64,000 bases of DNA from Eulemur rufifrons (taxonomy: Eukaryota > Chordata > Mammalia > Primates > Lemuridae). The position numbers were made by a program, and so were the translations under genes. Below, piece after piece: positions 48,003 to 59,644 of the stretch; position 1 is the first letter of the stretch, and every line of letters starts with the position of its first letter. The DNA lies in the NCBI RefSeq assembly GCF_041146395.1, contig NC_090983.1, positions 65,913,501 through 65,977,500 on the forward strand. The letters run 5' to 3'. Under the pieces are notes generated by a model, which saw nothing but the letters and a program-made list of their open reading frames with translations, did no database searches and was not told the DNA's origin.

Positions 48003-48754
48003 AAAAAAGAATTAAATTTATAGGATTGACTTCTTGGTACTAATAATCTGCCTTTACATGTAAAAAAAATTTAGACTGAATCTCAGAATATTCTTTCTAC
48101 CAATTTAAACACTACAAATAGGTTGTTGTATGGTTGCCAAGATCCTCAACTTAAAAATCAAAAGGAAAATCCTACAAATCTACCCTGTAAGGCCTGTTCC
48201 CATTAGCGGTGGATGCCAGGGGTTCTACAAAGGAAGGAGGTTTACCTGGAAAGGGTGAGGCTCTCCCAGGTTGCAGGTCTAAAGATCTTGCTAAATGACC
48301 CTGCTCTTAAGAGGTTTCACCAAGAAAAACTGAAAATCACTTTGGAGGAGATTCCAAAGTTACAGCCAGCAGGCAGACAGGGCAGGCGTCTTCAGGCATA
48401 ACCCCGTGTCTCTAAGTGTCACCTCCACTGTCCTGCATCCTGATCACCTGTCCAGGTTGTCGATTGCAGACTCCAGTGACAAGCTAGAATCCACCCAGTG
48501 AGAAGGACCTCGGGGGAGCACCTGGGGATACTTTTATGTTCTGCTGCTGCTGTAAACTTGTGTGAACTTAAAATGGAAGGAAGAAAGTGGCTCTGTGGTT
48601 TCCAATAGTGTGTAATTCCCAAAGAAGGCTCTCAGCTGGACGAGCAGGCTTGGAGGCGACAGGCTGAACCAGCTTATGTTCACTCTTCTCTGGTTGGGAA
48701 CCAATGTTCTGTCGCACAGAGGCTCCCGTAAAGGAGTGGAGTTTGCCCACTGAC
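45893..48754 (-). other. PKP4: PKP4 intron upstream of the cassette exon, containing an Alu
   Basis: Donor GTCAGT at 48754, acceptor CCCTTCAG at 45893. Apart from a sense-to-plus Alu (47676-48006) the 2.9 kb looks unique. The acceptor is preceded on the coding strand by an unusually long pyrimidine tract (about 45893-45950). Confidence 0.7.
47676..48006 (+). mobile_element. Alu (dimeric, older type) in a PKP4 intron
   Basis: Starts 'ggctgggcgtggtgactcag', has a middle A run and a long A tail, and is flanked by 'aagaatta' at 47668-47675 and 48007-48014. It is antisense to PKP4 transcription and lacks the strepsirrhine middle segment. Confidence 0.9.
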
Positions 48755-48872
48755 CTGACTGAATGACGGGTGACATCTGTTGGTTAGTGGTGGACAAGGA
48801 AGGATGTGATTTGAATCGGTCTCGCTCCAATGTTGACACAGGTGTAATAAAATGGTTCTGGTTCCATCCATC
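48755..48872 (-). CDS. PKP4: PKP4 exon, start of C-terminal tail
   Basis: The 118-nt exon encodes 39 residues and one extra base. The sequence is DGWNQNHFITPVSTLERDRF followed by KSHPSLSTTNQQMSPVIQS. The K-KDGW-x-x-x-HF motif is shared by delta-catenin-type proteins just after the armadillo domain. The rest is a serine/threonine/glutamine-rich, probably disordered tail with possible phosphorylation sites (SHPS, MSP). The acceptor is CTCTGCAG and the donor is TCAG|GTCAGT. It ends in phase 1, as does the following 129-nt exon, so either that exon or the one after it can be joined here without changing the frame. Confidence 0.93.
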
Positions 48873-48995
48873 CTGCAGAGTTAAAAGAGAAAAAGGGACC
48901 TCTCAAAATGAATAATGACATTTCATTACAATAAATGATTACAAGTGTGTGCTCTGATGAATGCTAATTATGCCAGAGCTATTTTTGTAGGTTAC
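48873..48995 (-). other. PKP4: PKP4 short intron (123 nt)
   Basis: A 123-nt GT-AG intron (GTAACC ... CTCTGCAG) between the last armadillo exon and the first tail exon. It is A/T-rich and contains nothing else I can identify. Confidence 0.88.
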
Positions 48996-49080
48996 CTTTT
49001 TATAAATGCTCCGGAGGTCCCGATATTGCCATAACGTATTCAAGACCTGGGCTGCTGCCTTCACCACTTTCAGAGATGAT
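48996..49080 (-). CDS. PKP4: PKP4 exon, last armadillo helices
   Basis: This short 85-nt exon supplies the last base of the split arginine and 28 codons: [20 protein letters not shown] followed by [27 protein letters not shown] is the final armadillo helix of the p120 family and marks the end of the repeat domain. The acceptor is CTCCCTAG before A at 49080. The donor is AAG|GTAACC. The following intron is only 123 nt, so this exon and the next probably behave as a tightly linked pair in splicing. No frame disruption is seen. Confidence 0.93.
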
Positions 49081-50854
49081 CTAGGGAGAGAGCGCGGATG
49101 TTAATGAGCGTGGGTGGCGCTGCCTTAGCTCCACTTGGAGGATTCAGGCTGCAAACCAGCGACCAAGAGGCTGCCTCTCTCAGGACCAGGGGACGGAGGC
49201 TGCTGCTGGGAAACACCACCAAGGGATCAGGTGTGCCTGCGAGGTGATCGAGCTCAGGACTGGCCGGAGGTGGCAAGAACCAAAGCAAGGCTGTCAGCTC
49301 TGTGGTGAGAAGCTGTCACCGGGATGAGCCTGAGTTGAAGGCCTCTTTAGGTGTCAACCTCGATGTCTCTCCATATTTCTTCTGAGGGCTGCTGACCTCA
49401 CTGACGCTTTGGGATTAATGCAACCATGACCACATACCCTGAGTGTCTGGGGACCCTCCCAAGTTAATCTGCTTTTTCCCCCTTCATTATTAGGCCTTCA
49501 TCTAAATACCTTCGTTGCCTTCTTATCATTCATAGCTCTGTGTAAACAATGTATGCGCTCTAATGTTCGATTTGGAAAACATGGTCACAGGTATTACTTC
49601 CCCTCTCTGAAGACATTTTGCAAATGCTGGTGCTCTGTTTCAGCAAGGCTGACCACGTGTCACCGAACTTCACCTTGGGAGCCGCTGCTCTGAGTCAGTG
49701 GCCTCCCTGGGAAGTGAAAGGGGAGTGCAGCTCCCTGCCTCGGCTGAGGCCTTCGGAGCCCCATGTTAGGGGTGGCACTCCTGGAACAGTGCTTGGGAGT
49801 CAGCCCTAAGGGCAACTGAACACCTGTCTTCAGAACTCATTTTAACATTGAAAATTTCACTTCAAATGTATGTAACCAGATCTAAAATCTGATTTCCTCT
49901 TCTATCTTTATCTTCTTAATTAAACATCACATGGAGTAAAGAAAGAGAGAGGGGAGCAGGCGGTAAGCCACTTCCTCAGCCCCTAACAACAGAATGTGGG
50001 TTGCCAATGATTCTGAGGGTATAGGTGAGGGCCAGCACAGGCAGATTTGGGGTACCACAGGCTTTCTTCCTGGTTTGGGGGCCTTTCTGCATCTACATGC
50101 CCCACTTAAGACTCACTCTTCTCAGTGCTCTTGCCCGGTCAAGAGCAGAGCCAGGTAAAACCAATCCACTTTCTAAACTTTGTATTTCCAAAATAGACCA
50201 CAGCACAAGGCAATGCCTAAGTTCTTCAAAGAAATCAATAAAGGTGAAATTTTAGCACCCAAGATGGCCTTTGGAAGACAGATTTTGGGGAGCAGGGTCC
50301 TCATACTTCACAGCCATCCTGTTCCCGGCTGGGTCTTGCCACTTTGTCTGTCTCCCTGTCTTTAAGTATGAAGCAGGCACGGAAAGCGGACACCACACCT
50401 GCCTATGAGGACGATAGCTGTGACACTCAACCAGGCTGGACTGTGCCCAGTATACAGCTTGATACAAACAGGCTGAGTATTTTCTGACACAAATTCTATG
50501 AGCAGAAACCTGACTGCTAAGAAAAGCAAGGAAGCTTCTCTGCTCTCCTTTGTAACATAACTTTTTGAAGGGTTATATATTTGCATCTCCAATTTCTCTC
50601 ATCCATCTTCTCTTAAACCTATGACCTCCATATTGTTGCATCCAACAGTCAAGTCTCGGTCTTCATCCTACCTGACTGAGCACAAGCACCTGACACCTGC
50701 TCACCTTTGACACGCCTCCTCTGCTCAGCTGCCAAGGCGCCACATACTCCTGGTTTTCTTCCGAATGCTCCGGCTACTCTCTTGGGCTCATTTGCTGGGT
50801 ATCTCCTTGACCTTTAAGTAAGAGGGACACCAGCCCTCAAACTTCTTCTCTTCT

Positions 50855-51835
50855 CTTCTCTCTCTACATTTACTTCCTTGGTGATCTCACCCTGTTTTAC
50901 TCCTCTAAATAATCATTATACACTGATGAATCCCAAATTTGTATTTCCAGCCTGAATTTCAACCCTAAACTCAACTTGCATATGCTACTGCTGACCAGAT
51001 CTCCACCTGGATGTCCAATAGATATCTCAAATACAACATCAAAGCAAGTCCCTGGTCTTTCCTAAAAACCTGCTCCTCTTACAGGCTTCCCCATCTCGAT
51101 GAGTGACGATTCCATCCTCTGATCTCTTTTGCCAAAGACTGTGGAGTCATGTGTGGCACTATCTTCCTCTTACACCACTCACCTAGTCCATCCATCAACA
51201 AACTCTGATGAGTGCACCTTTAACCCACGCCAGAGCTGGCCACTTCTTTCCCACCTCAAAGGCCACCATGAGTCCCTGAGGTGGGGTGGGGGAGGTCATG
51301 TCACTGACCTCTTTAAAAGGGAAGTCACCTCTGCTGAGCACTCTCCTGTGGCTTCCCGTTTTATTTGGGGTGATGAAAGACTGTGTGAAGACTGCCTGCA
51401 GGGTCTTCTACTTCTGCTTCTGCTTCCTCTGACTGCTCCTCTTCCTCCTTTCCCCCTCGCTCCTTCCACACCAGCCCCACAGCTTCCCTGCCATTCCTCA
51501 AACACACAAGGTTCTCTCCCATCAGGGCCCTCTGTGTGATGCCCCACCTGAAATTCTCTTGCCCCAGGAGCTGCCCTGCTCCTTCCCTCTCCTCCTCCAA
51601 GGCCTGTGCTCTAAGGCACTGTCTCTTCCGGGCCTTCCTCTCCTGGCATGGCCTGTCGCCCTATCCCCCAGCACCGCCTCCATGCTGTGTTGTCACTCAC
51701 CTGGCACCTCGCCTACCTCGCATGGAGCGTAAGGTGCCTGAGGTGGGGGTGTCGTGTGATCTCCTTACAGCTGTAAGCCCAGCATCAAAAGCTGCGCCTG
51801 GCACACAGCAGGTGAGCAATAAATACTCGGTGGGA
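50855..51835 (+). mobile_element. L2 LINE, ORF2 end and 3' UTR, diverged
   Basis: Contains the decayed reverse-transcriptase motif region ('aatcattatacactgatgaa', corresponding to the YADD stretch), 'ccacctggatgtccaataga', 'cacctcaaaggccacca' and the L2 3' end 'gcctggcacacagcaggtga' followed by 'caataaatactcggtggg'. Antisense to PKP4. Confidence 0.65.
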
Positions 51836-52319
51836 AAAATCATGAGGACACTTAAGTGTACAGAGTCGGGAGACAACTTGATCTGGTTCTGAAGCTCTTG
51901 TTTTGAAAAAAAGGTTGGACTGGGTAATAATTTTTTGTTTACTAGGCAAAGGTTTTGGCATCTGCTCAGCATGTCTCCAGCCTCCTCTTAGGCCATTCAC
52001 AAGTGGAGGCTGTCTAATGACATTGAGGGGCACAGGAGGTGATTACAGCTACCTGGGGGGGTGGTCAGCAGAACGGGACCTTAGCCTCATCTGTCATGTT
52101 TCATTTTCTTTAAAATAAAAAGTCGACTGTGTACATTTCTTACAAATGAAATTTAAAAAGGAAAAAAAGGACTGGAAGGAAATATTGTTACTGTTGATGG
52201 GTGTGGTTTCTGGGGAGAGACAAAATGGTTTGCTAGATTCTTCTTACATTTTATTACAGAAATTCCTTCAAAAGTCTAACCTACCAGACTAGATGACACA
52301 TAATGAGAGTTCCAGCACT

Positions 52320-52470
52320 GTCATTCAGCCAACCAGCACTCATCGAGTACCTAGTGTGGGCGGCCAGGCTTTATTGTAGATGCTAAGGATACAGCAGTGA
52401 CCCGAAATCAAAGTCCCTGCTGCTGGGGGAGACATGAATGACACGTGGGGGAATCAGTGCTACCGAGAGA
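52320..52470 (-). mobile_element. L2 3' fragment, antisense
   Basis: Reads 'actcatcgagtacctagtgt', 'gatgctaaggatacagcagt' and 'caaagtccctgctgctgggg', the reversed L2 3' end. Confidence 0.6.
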
Positions 52471-52961
52471 AGGGGAAGGGTAGAGAGTGGGGGAGGTCCC
52501 GTTTGGCTCAGGGGGCTGCTGTCCTGTTGCTCTGAGAAGGCACCGAGCATCCCTACTCACCATTTCTCTGATTTATAGGCAAATTTATAGTCACTGCTAT
52601 AGCTTCATGACAGAAAAAAAAAAAACCTTCTATTTTTGCCACTAATTGCCTAATTCCTACGTCTGCTGCTTCATCAGCGAGGTGTTATCCAGAAGCAAAG
52701 GGAGCCGTGTGATCCACGCCTAGGGCGCATCCTGAGGGCACATGGCAGGCCTTGCTCAGCGCAGTGATTTTAGTGCTTTTTGGGTACTTGGAAGAAGAGT
52801 TAATCCCAGAACTGAGGATTCAAGAAGATGTTTTTGTAGAACAGGCCCTTGGCCTTGGAGCAGAGCCAAAGGCACCAGGGAAATGGTGCCCCCTAGATTT
52901 TCCTCATCCTGGCATTTCTGATTCTTCCGGGGGTTGGCATGACCAGTTGTGGCTTTAGGGA

Positions 52962-53329
52962 CTGCTGTAGTCTGAATGTTTGTGTCCCCCCCCAAATTGA
53001 TGTTGAAATTCTAACCCACAAGGTGATGGCATGAGGAGGTGGGGCCTTTGGGGAGGGGATTAGGTCATGAGGGTGGACCCCTCAGGAATGGGGTTGGTGC
53101 CCTTACAGAAGCGGCCCAAGAGAGACCTCTCCCCGCTTTCACCATGTGAGGACACAGCTAGAAGGTGCCGTCTATGAACCGGAAAGGCCGCCTTCACCAG
53201 ACACTGAATTTTCTCAGTGCCTTGATGTTGGACTTCCTAGCCTCTCAGAACTGTGAGAAATAAGTTTCTGCATTTATAAGCCACCCAGTTCATGATGTTT
53301 TCTTATAGCAGCATGAACGGACTAAGACA
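52962..53329 (+). mobile_element. MLT1-type MaLR LTR in a PKP4 intron
   Basis: Near full length: 'tgctgtagtctgaatgtttg', 'gaggaggtggggcctttggg', 'accatgtgaggacacagcta', 'acttcctagcctctcagaac', 'tgtgagaaataagtttctgc' and the terminal 'gaacggactaagaca'. It ends about 250 bases downstream (in PKP4 sense) of the exon with the GC donor. Confidence 0.75.
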
Positions 53330-53577
53330 GAGACAGAAACCAGTGTAGGAGTGAGGGTGTTACAATAAAGTTAAAAACTAGCAAAAGGCTGCATGATAGA
53401 AAATGCCTCTCCCAGAATAACAGGCTTGAACTGCTGGAGACAGCTTAGCTTGTCAGCGTGTAAGAAATGCAAAAATAAGACCTTCTCAATAGGAAAGGGA
53501 TCCTCGACAAAGGCCTTCTCACAGGACAATCCCAGGAACCAGAGGCCTGCGCCCGCCCCTCCGCGCCGTAGACTTGC

Positions 53578-53773
53578 CTGTCTCCCCTGCCTTTGGTTAT
53601 GTTCACCAGCTTCTCTATGCCTCCCGAGTCAGCCAGGGCTTTGGCATTCTCCATGTTCTTGCTGGTGACCTCGTGCAGAGCACAGCAGATGGCCGCCATG
53701 GTCTCGTCAGACAGTATGCTGGGGCCATTGCCACCAGGAAGCCGGTTGACCAGGTCTCGCATGGCATATTTAC
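53578..53773 (-). CDS. PKP4: PKP4 exon, armadillo repeat, followed by a GC donor
   Basis: The 196-nt exon encodes GT of a split glycine codon, 64 full codons and AG of a split arginine codon. The protein runs [40 protein letters not shown] and [20 protein letters not shown], then GRGD. The linker [11 protein letters not shown] is shorter than the matching asparagine-rich linker of CTNND2, which supports PKP4. The acceptor is TTGTCAG. The donor is AG|GCAAGT rather than GT, a strong match to the GC-AG class of U2 introns. Using the nearby GT four bases later would put the next exon out of frame, while the GC site gives [11 protein letters not shown] exactly. Confidence 0.94.
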
Positions 53774-54264
53774 CTGACAAATCAAAAGGTTAAGTTCTAC
53801 TTCCAGAAGGTACCAGGCTTTTGCTATTGTTGTTGAAAGATTCTAACAGTGTGCAGTCTCTTCAAAACAAAACCTCAAGAAATAACAGGAAAAAGAAATC
53901 AAAACCTATGGCAAAGAAGAAAAGGACACATGTAACTGCTAAGGGGAAAGCTAGCATTAACTGCAACATTGTTGAAGGAATGATTGGTTTGTAAAACATT
54001 ACTATCAAATGCTGCAAGAAAATGTAAATCAGTACATAAAATTGGGTAGACTAATGAAGCTGCTTTAGTTCAACTCTTTTCAATAACAGCAAGTAATGAA
54101 GGAATTATGATAGTAAATTTTATTCTCAATTAAATTCCTATGCATCAAAACTATCTCAATTTCCTCTTAAAGCTTTATGAAATGTATCTTTAATCTGGAC
54201 CAACTAAGGCTGCCAAACAATACTTTTCATGAAATCTTTCTGGATCTCAACATGTGACCTGGGT

Positions 54265-54348
54265 ACAGTTACACATTTTTATCAAGCTGAGGGTGTCTAT
54301 CAGCTGATCTGAAATCAGTAGGGACAACATGTTGGTTTCTTTAAAAGA
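54265..54348 (+). repeat. 84-bp inverted repeat, arm 1
   Basis: Matches the reverse complement of 55567-55650 at 82 of 84 positions with no gap. Not part of a repeat family I recognise. The sequence includes the small palindrome 'atcagctgat'. Confidence 0.93.
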
Positions 54349-55414
54349 CCTTTGGGAAAAAAGTAATGTCTTCAGAGTCCTGGCCTCTCAGTGCATCCTG
54401 TGTTTTCTGGGAATAACCCCTTTTTAACTTCCACTAGCATTTTCTTTCTTCAGTGAGGAGTATTTTTTGCCCCGCTGGAGCACGCTTGAACTGTTCCATG
54501 AATAACTTTTTCTTGTTTCCCTATGAAGATTCATCTGCGCCTCTCCCAGATTCAGGATTTGGCTCTAATTTACCCAGCACTTCTAAGCCTAAGAACCTTC
54601 CCCTTCTCGGATCCCCACTCTCTTTTCACGTCCATTACCAGTACTAGCAATGGACTTTCTTGTCAGAGCCATTTTTAACAAAGAAAACACTTTTGTCGTT
54701 TCACAGAACTTACTGCACACTGAACTGAGTTGGTCCCACTTGGCAGGTTCCGAGGGGACCGCCAGGCTCACACGCAGGCGGAGTGAGCTGCCTCATCCTA
54801 AGCCCCAGGAGTGCCATTTAAAGTTGTGCCTTAGCAAAATGAAAAATTACATGTCATGGACCTTTTGGTCATTCATGAGTATTCAAAATCACCAGTGCTA
54901 ACTTGTCATCTGGTCTCAGATACCACATTTATCTTGTGGCCTTACAATGTCATCACTGTTTTTCCACTGTTCATAACAGTGTTTGCTGTGAGGAAGCTGG
55001 AGCCTTCCCTGAGACATGCTGCAAACTATGCCGTGTGCAGCCAGCCTGTCTTCTACTGCTTACCACTGGACCTAAACAGGCCTTTCATAAGGGCCCCATT
55101 AGCATCTACTCAATTATTAGCATGGGGGAAAAAAACTAAGAAAATATTTACTTGAGCTTTAGTTAATTTCTTTTGTTTGTAGTGCATTTGTTCTAGTTTG
55201 TCAGCCGGTAATTGAAATTGAAAAAGCTAGAGATAATCTCTTTTTGGAGAGGAGTATGAGAAATTTGGTATCTATAAAGAATTGCTTCAATAGCTATGAG
55301 ATTCCCCTACCTAGCCTTGCCTTAGTAAGAACTTTATTATTATTGCTTTATTATCATCCTGGGAGTCAATATGCCTATAATTTTAATAAAAAAAAAGACA
55401 CAAGTAAAATTTTT

Positions 55415-55558
55415 GCCAAGAGATGGGGTCTCATTCCGTCACCCAGACTGGAGGCATGATCATAGCTCACCGTAACCTTGAACTCCTGCCCTCAAGTGAC
55501 CCTCCACCTCAGTCTCCTAAAGTACTGGGATTAAAGATATGAGCCACCGTGTCCGGCC
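55415..55558 (-). mobile_element. Alu monomer, antisense, old
   Basis: Single-arm SINE reading 'gagatggggtctcattccgt', 'catgatcatagctcaccgta' and 'accgtgtccggcc'. FLAM/FRAM-like. No second arm. Confidence 0.8.
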
Positions 55559-55566
55559 TTGTGCCA

Positions 55567-55650
55567 TCTTTTAAGGAAACCAACATGTTGTCCCTACTGA
55601 TTTCAGATCAGCTGATAGACACCCTCAGCTTGATAAAAATGTGTTACTGT
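55567..55650 (-). repeat. 84-bp inverted repeat, arm 2
   Basis: Partner of 54265-54348. It begins 8 bases beyond the 5' end of the antisense Alu monomer, which suggests that the Alu and this arm may share a history. Confidence 0.93.
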
Positions 55651-57099
55651 GGCAGGTGTCTTATATTCCCTGTGTCTTCTATGAGTTGTGGAATATGATA
55701 GGACATAAGATGGGTAAATGGTTTAATTTTTAGCATTAAGAATTCTCAGATTCCTTTGCTGCTTATAAGAAATTGAAACAATACAGATATAACAAAAATA
55801 ACTTAAAAAACCCTCTCTTTAGGGACCTAAGGGATTTCTCTCAAGGAAGTGTGGGAACTGAGTTATAGCACATCTACCAGAATCAGGCTCAAGCTGGACT
55901 ATGAACAGGGCGGGGAGGAACTTCCTTTTCTCTCCGTGGGGGACGATTTGGCTCAAAGGAATGGTGTGTTAAGGGCAGGTTAATCTGGCAACAATTTAAA
56001 ATAGCAGTTCTGCCAGGCACTGTGTGAAGGGCTTTCCCATTTAATCCTCACCCTAACTCTTTACGGTAAATATTATTGTCCTTGTTTTCCTTCCCTTTCT
56101 CTCCATCATGGCACGCATATTTTAATCTAAGTTCAATACAGATTCACATGAATCCAGTTCCCCTCCCTCTCCCCTGACCTGTCACCAGCTGTGGCACTGG
56201 CGTGGAGCTTGGCGGTTTGTAAGGGGCTGCCTCACCCCCTCTCATTTCATCTTCACAGAGAACCCAAGGTCAGGGCAGTAGGCAACCCCAGCTCTCTTTC
56301 ATTTCCAGTCTAGATGAAGAAACTGAGCCGGGGTCGGGTTACACAGGATACCCCGGATTGCACGGGGTGAGCAGCAGATCCAGGATTGAAGCTCAGGTCT
56401 ATGCAGAGTCCTTGACCCTTTCTTTGCCCCACAACCTGCCTGGGACGTGGCAGTGCCCTGAAGGCAAGCAAGCTGCTGAGGGTGCAAAACCCACTCAGGC
56501 GCCCATCCCCCCTGCATGCGGGTGCCCTGCTTCCCTTGTACAAAAGTGAGGGCCTCCTAAGGATCTGTGCCCCCCAGGGCCTTGCTCACTTCACCCTGCC
56601 CCTGCCCTGGGAGGGAAGGAATGGCCTTGGGACGGTGGTTCTGCCCTGGGGTAAGCATTTACACAGATCTCAGAGAGAAAAGCTACAAAACACTCACATG
56701 ATTTCCTTTTTTATTTAGAACATGGTGGTATTGGTGAATTAGCAGATATCAGTCCAAAAATTGGAAAAGGAGAATTAAAAAATTTTTTGTTGCTCAGGAA
56801 ATAGACCTCTCGTGGGAAACAGAGACACCAAATCTATCATTTAGTGTTGTAATGTACAACTGAAATTGCTGGCTCTTCTGAAAAATGTATCTTTCCCAAT
56901 CAATGTTTAATTAATGCAGCCTGCCTCCTGCAGAAAAATAATGGTAGCAAAGCAGGGGTACCCAAATATGCCAAGAGATGGAGGACTACGGCTCAGTTGT
57001 TAGTGATTTTAAATGTTATGGATTTATTAATCAAAAGAAAAGTTTTATAAATATTATAGTTGCTCTCCTTTTATAGCTCACCTTGTCACCAGAACATAC

Positions 57100-57250
57100 C
57101 TATGAGCTCCTTGTTGCGAACATCTAGCGCCATATTCCTCAAGGCAGTTGCCACAGAAGAAACGACTCTATCGTTATCCATTCTCAGAAGTTCTACAAGG
57201 ATGGGTAGCCCTTTTTCTTTTCGGACAGCTGCCCGGATATATGCTGCAAA
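57100..57250 (-). CDS. PKP4: PKP4 exon, armadillo repeat ([13 protein letters not shown])
   Basis: The 151-nt exon encodes 50 residues plus the first base of a split glycine codon. It reads [20 protein letters not shown], then [20 protein letters not shown] and [20 protein letters not shown] and [11 protein letters not shown] are armadillo helices. Two AG acceptors lie nearby. CACTAG before TTT at 57250 is chosen because it keeps the frame after the preceding lysine and gives the family sequence [10 protein letters not shown]; the later TTTGCAG would leave 143 nt, a different phase. The donor is ATAG|GTATGT, close to consensus. It joins to the next exon as G|GT, giving the glycine of IGKYAM. 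Confidence 0.94.
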
Positions 57251-58461
57251 CTAGTGAGCAAAATAAGGCAATAAATAATATAAAACAAAGTTCCAGTCTC
57301 ATATGTTACTATCGCCGAAAAGAAAGATGTTTCCAAAAGATGAACTAATAGATTAAATGTTTTCTTTCCAATTGAAGATTAAATCTGTGGTGTCAGTAAA
57401 GAGAAAACTATGGTTTGGGAGAAAGATAGGCTGGGATGACTGATTTAAAAAGAAATCCCAAAGCCTGAAAATCTCAAACCACCATCTGCCAGATATTTTT
57501 GTGCAGAAAAGAGAAGGCAGTGATTACTTTCTATCTCAGATACATAAATATGATTAAGGAAGGATCGTGTGTTTTCTCTGTAGTTGGTCCCATGCCAGGC
57601 CTAGAGGCTATAAATAGGTGGCAGACATAGTAACCATCAGTGAACATTAAAGGAGAACCTGTCTCCATCCAGCCATTTTTTTTTTCTATATTCCCTGAAA
57701 CAATATTTAGAGTTCAGTAACCTGTCAAAGTGATTGCTTGGAAAAATCCCTTGCCTCAGAAGAAAGGGAATTCTCCAGAAACATCAAGCATCATAATTTA
57801 TACAGACTGGCAAAAAAGTAGGTATATTTGTGTGCAAAATGCATTCTCATTCAAGATTAGTTAGCTGCTGCCCTTTTTTTTTTTTAATTTGCAGTCAAGC
57901 AATTCTTTTGTGACTATGAGGCGACGCTGTACAGTGAGTCAGTTTGTGCATCATATGAATTGGAAATGAGTGCTAAGTCATCAGTGAAACAACCAAAAAA
58001 AAAAAAACTAACATTAGAAAACGGATCTTTAATCTTGTTTTAAGCTTTAATTGACATTTTTACCAATGCAGATCATCTTTCAAAATTTAGGATAATTGAA
58101 AGACATTGCTCATAAAATGTCTGATACTTTCCTGCTGCGGCCAAGACATGAAGACAAAGATCTGCCAGCCCTTTGTATTATTCTGAATGTTAGAATATGT
58201 CACTGACCCTCCAGTTTCTTGAATACCAACAGAATAATTTTAATGATACAAATGGGAGGAAAAGACGCATTTCAGAGATCCTATTAACATTCCTCACAGG
58301 AAATGACTACCCCTATTTTTCAAATCAAATGAAATCTACAATGGGGAGAGTACACGACTTGCTATAAGGTAAAGGACTCAGGCAGTTTTATCAATTTCTC
58401 TCTTTGAAACCTGCAACAACAGAACCAACTCCTTCTGTTTCACTTGGAGACCGACCAGCAG

Positions 58462-58486
58462 AGCCCAGCCCAGCCCAGCCCAGCCC
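58462..58486. repeat. Pentanucleotide repeat (AGCCC)5
   Basis: Five perfect AGCCC units in the PKP4 intron upstream of the exon ending at 57100. Confidence 0.9.
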
Positions 58487-58804
58487 TGAGCACCTCCCTT
58501 CCGGAGCACTACAGTCATCACTGCTCCCCAAATAGCTTCTGATTTGATAACATCTGTGGCTGTGATTATCTCGTTTTCTTAATGAGGGTCCAATATTTTG
58601 ACTCACTGTTTTAGAAACTTTTGAAATCACTTAGACATAATGTTTATATTTTAAACTAGCTTGCCGTCTAACTTTCATTCACTAAGTGATCCCAGACATG
58701 AAATTCTGAACAACTCTAATGATATCTATTTGAAGTATTGTTTTTTTATTATTGCCAAGGAATCTTTTGGTCACAGAAGCTGAAGATGAACACCGGTCTA
58801 CAAC

Positions 58805-59035
58805 ATAAACATTTACAAATATCTATGTGCTGGGAACTGCCTTTGGTTCTCCATGCTTATTATTTCATTTAATTTTTACAATCGCCTCATAATGTAGGTA
58901 TTAATACTAATTTTATTTTACAGATGATGAAAACTGAATACAGAGAGATCCTAGGCCCCAGCTAGTAAGCAGAGGGGCCAGGATTCGGCCAGGTGGTCTG
59001 TCTTCAGAGCTGGCACTTAAACACCAAGTTATTAG
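58805..59035 (+). mobile_element. MIR SINE in a PKP4 intron
   Basis: Shows 'gtgctgggaactgcctttgg', 'cgcctcataatgtaggtatt', 'tattttacagatgatgaaaa' and 'ggggccaggattcggccagg'. Confidence 0.75.
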
Positions 59036-59644
59036 CACTTTAATTAGGGACAACCACAAAATAATCACACTGGCTTAGACCATAATTATCTGTATTTATT
59101 CAATATAGCAGCCACCTGTGTGAAACAATCATCCCTAGGCCTGTCAATGCTTTTCACTATCATGGATAATACTGTCACCAAAAGATTCTGATTTTGGGTG
59201 GTGGCAGTGGGGGACAAGGGGTGGGGGGATGAAGTGCCCCAAAACAAGCATTATAATAACTACTAAAATACACTTGTCAGGAAATCTCTAGAGATTGGAA
59301 ATGTTTCAGACAAGGACTGTCTGGGATGTTGCTAGATGACATTTAAAAAGTTCTGAGAACTTGCTTATAGTGGTAATAAGAGGAAACCACCTTCAGTTTT
59401 CATAGTCTCACATCTAGAAGGAGATATGGAAATTTAGATATGTTCTGCAAGTGACTGGGAAAGAACAGAGAGTGGTCCACCTCCTTCCCCCACAGCGCTG
59501 CCCACCCTGCGCTCCAACTCGGGCCTCACTGTCTTTCCCCTGCGTGCTGCACTGGCTCCCAAATGGACTCCCAGCTTTGACTTTTCTCTTCTGGAGTCTA
59601 CCTTCTGCCGTGCCACAGAAGTGATCCATGTAGTATCCACATCA

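Larger units (their letters stand above)
49081..53577 (-). other. PKP4: PKP4 GC-AG intron (4.5 kb)
   Basis: The donor is GCAAGT (GC at 53576-53577) and the acceptor CTCCCTAG at 49081. The intron holds an L2 remnant at 50855-51835, an antisense L2 piece near 52320-52470 and a MaLR-type LTR at 52962-53329. The rest appears unique. Confidence 0.85.
53774..57099 (-). other. PKP4: PKP4 intron with an 84-bp inverted repeat and an Alu monomer
   Basis: Donor GTATGT, acceptor TTGTCAG. It contains two inverted-repeat arms (54265-54348 and 55567-55650), an antisense Alu monomer between them (about 55415-55558) and weak MIR-like sequence around 55990-56420. The remainder looks unique. Confidence 0.8.

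Noticed and set aside
57241..57250. Alternative acceptor TTTGCAG for the exon at 57100-57250
   Set aside because: It would lose the FAA residues and change the phase relative to the preceding exon; CACTAG keeps the frame.
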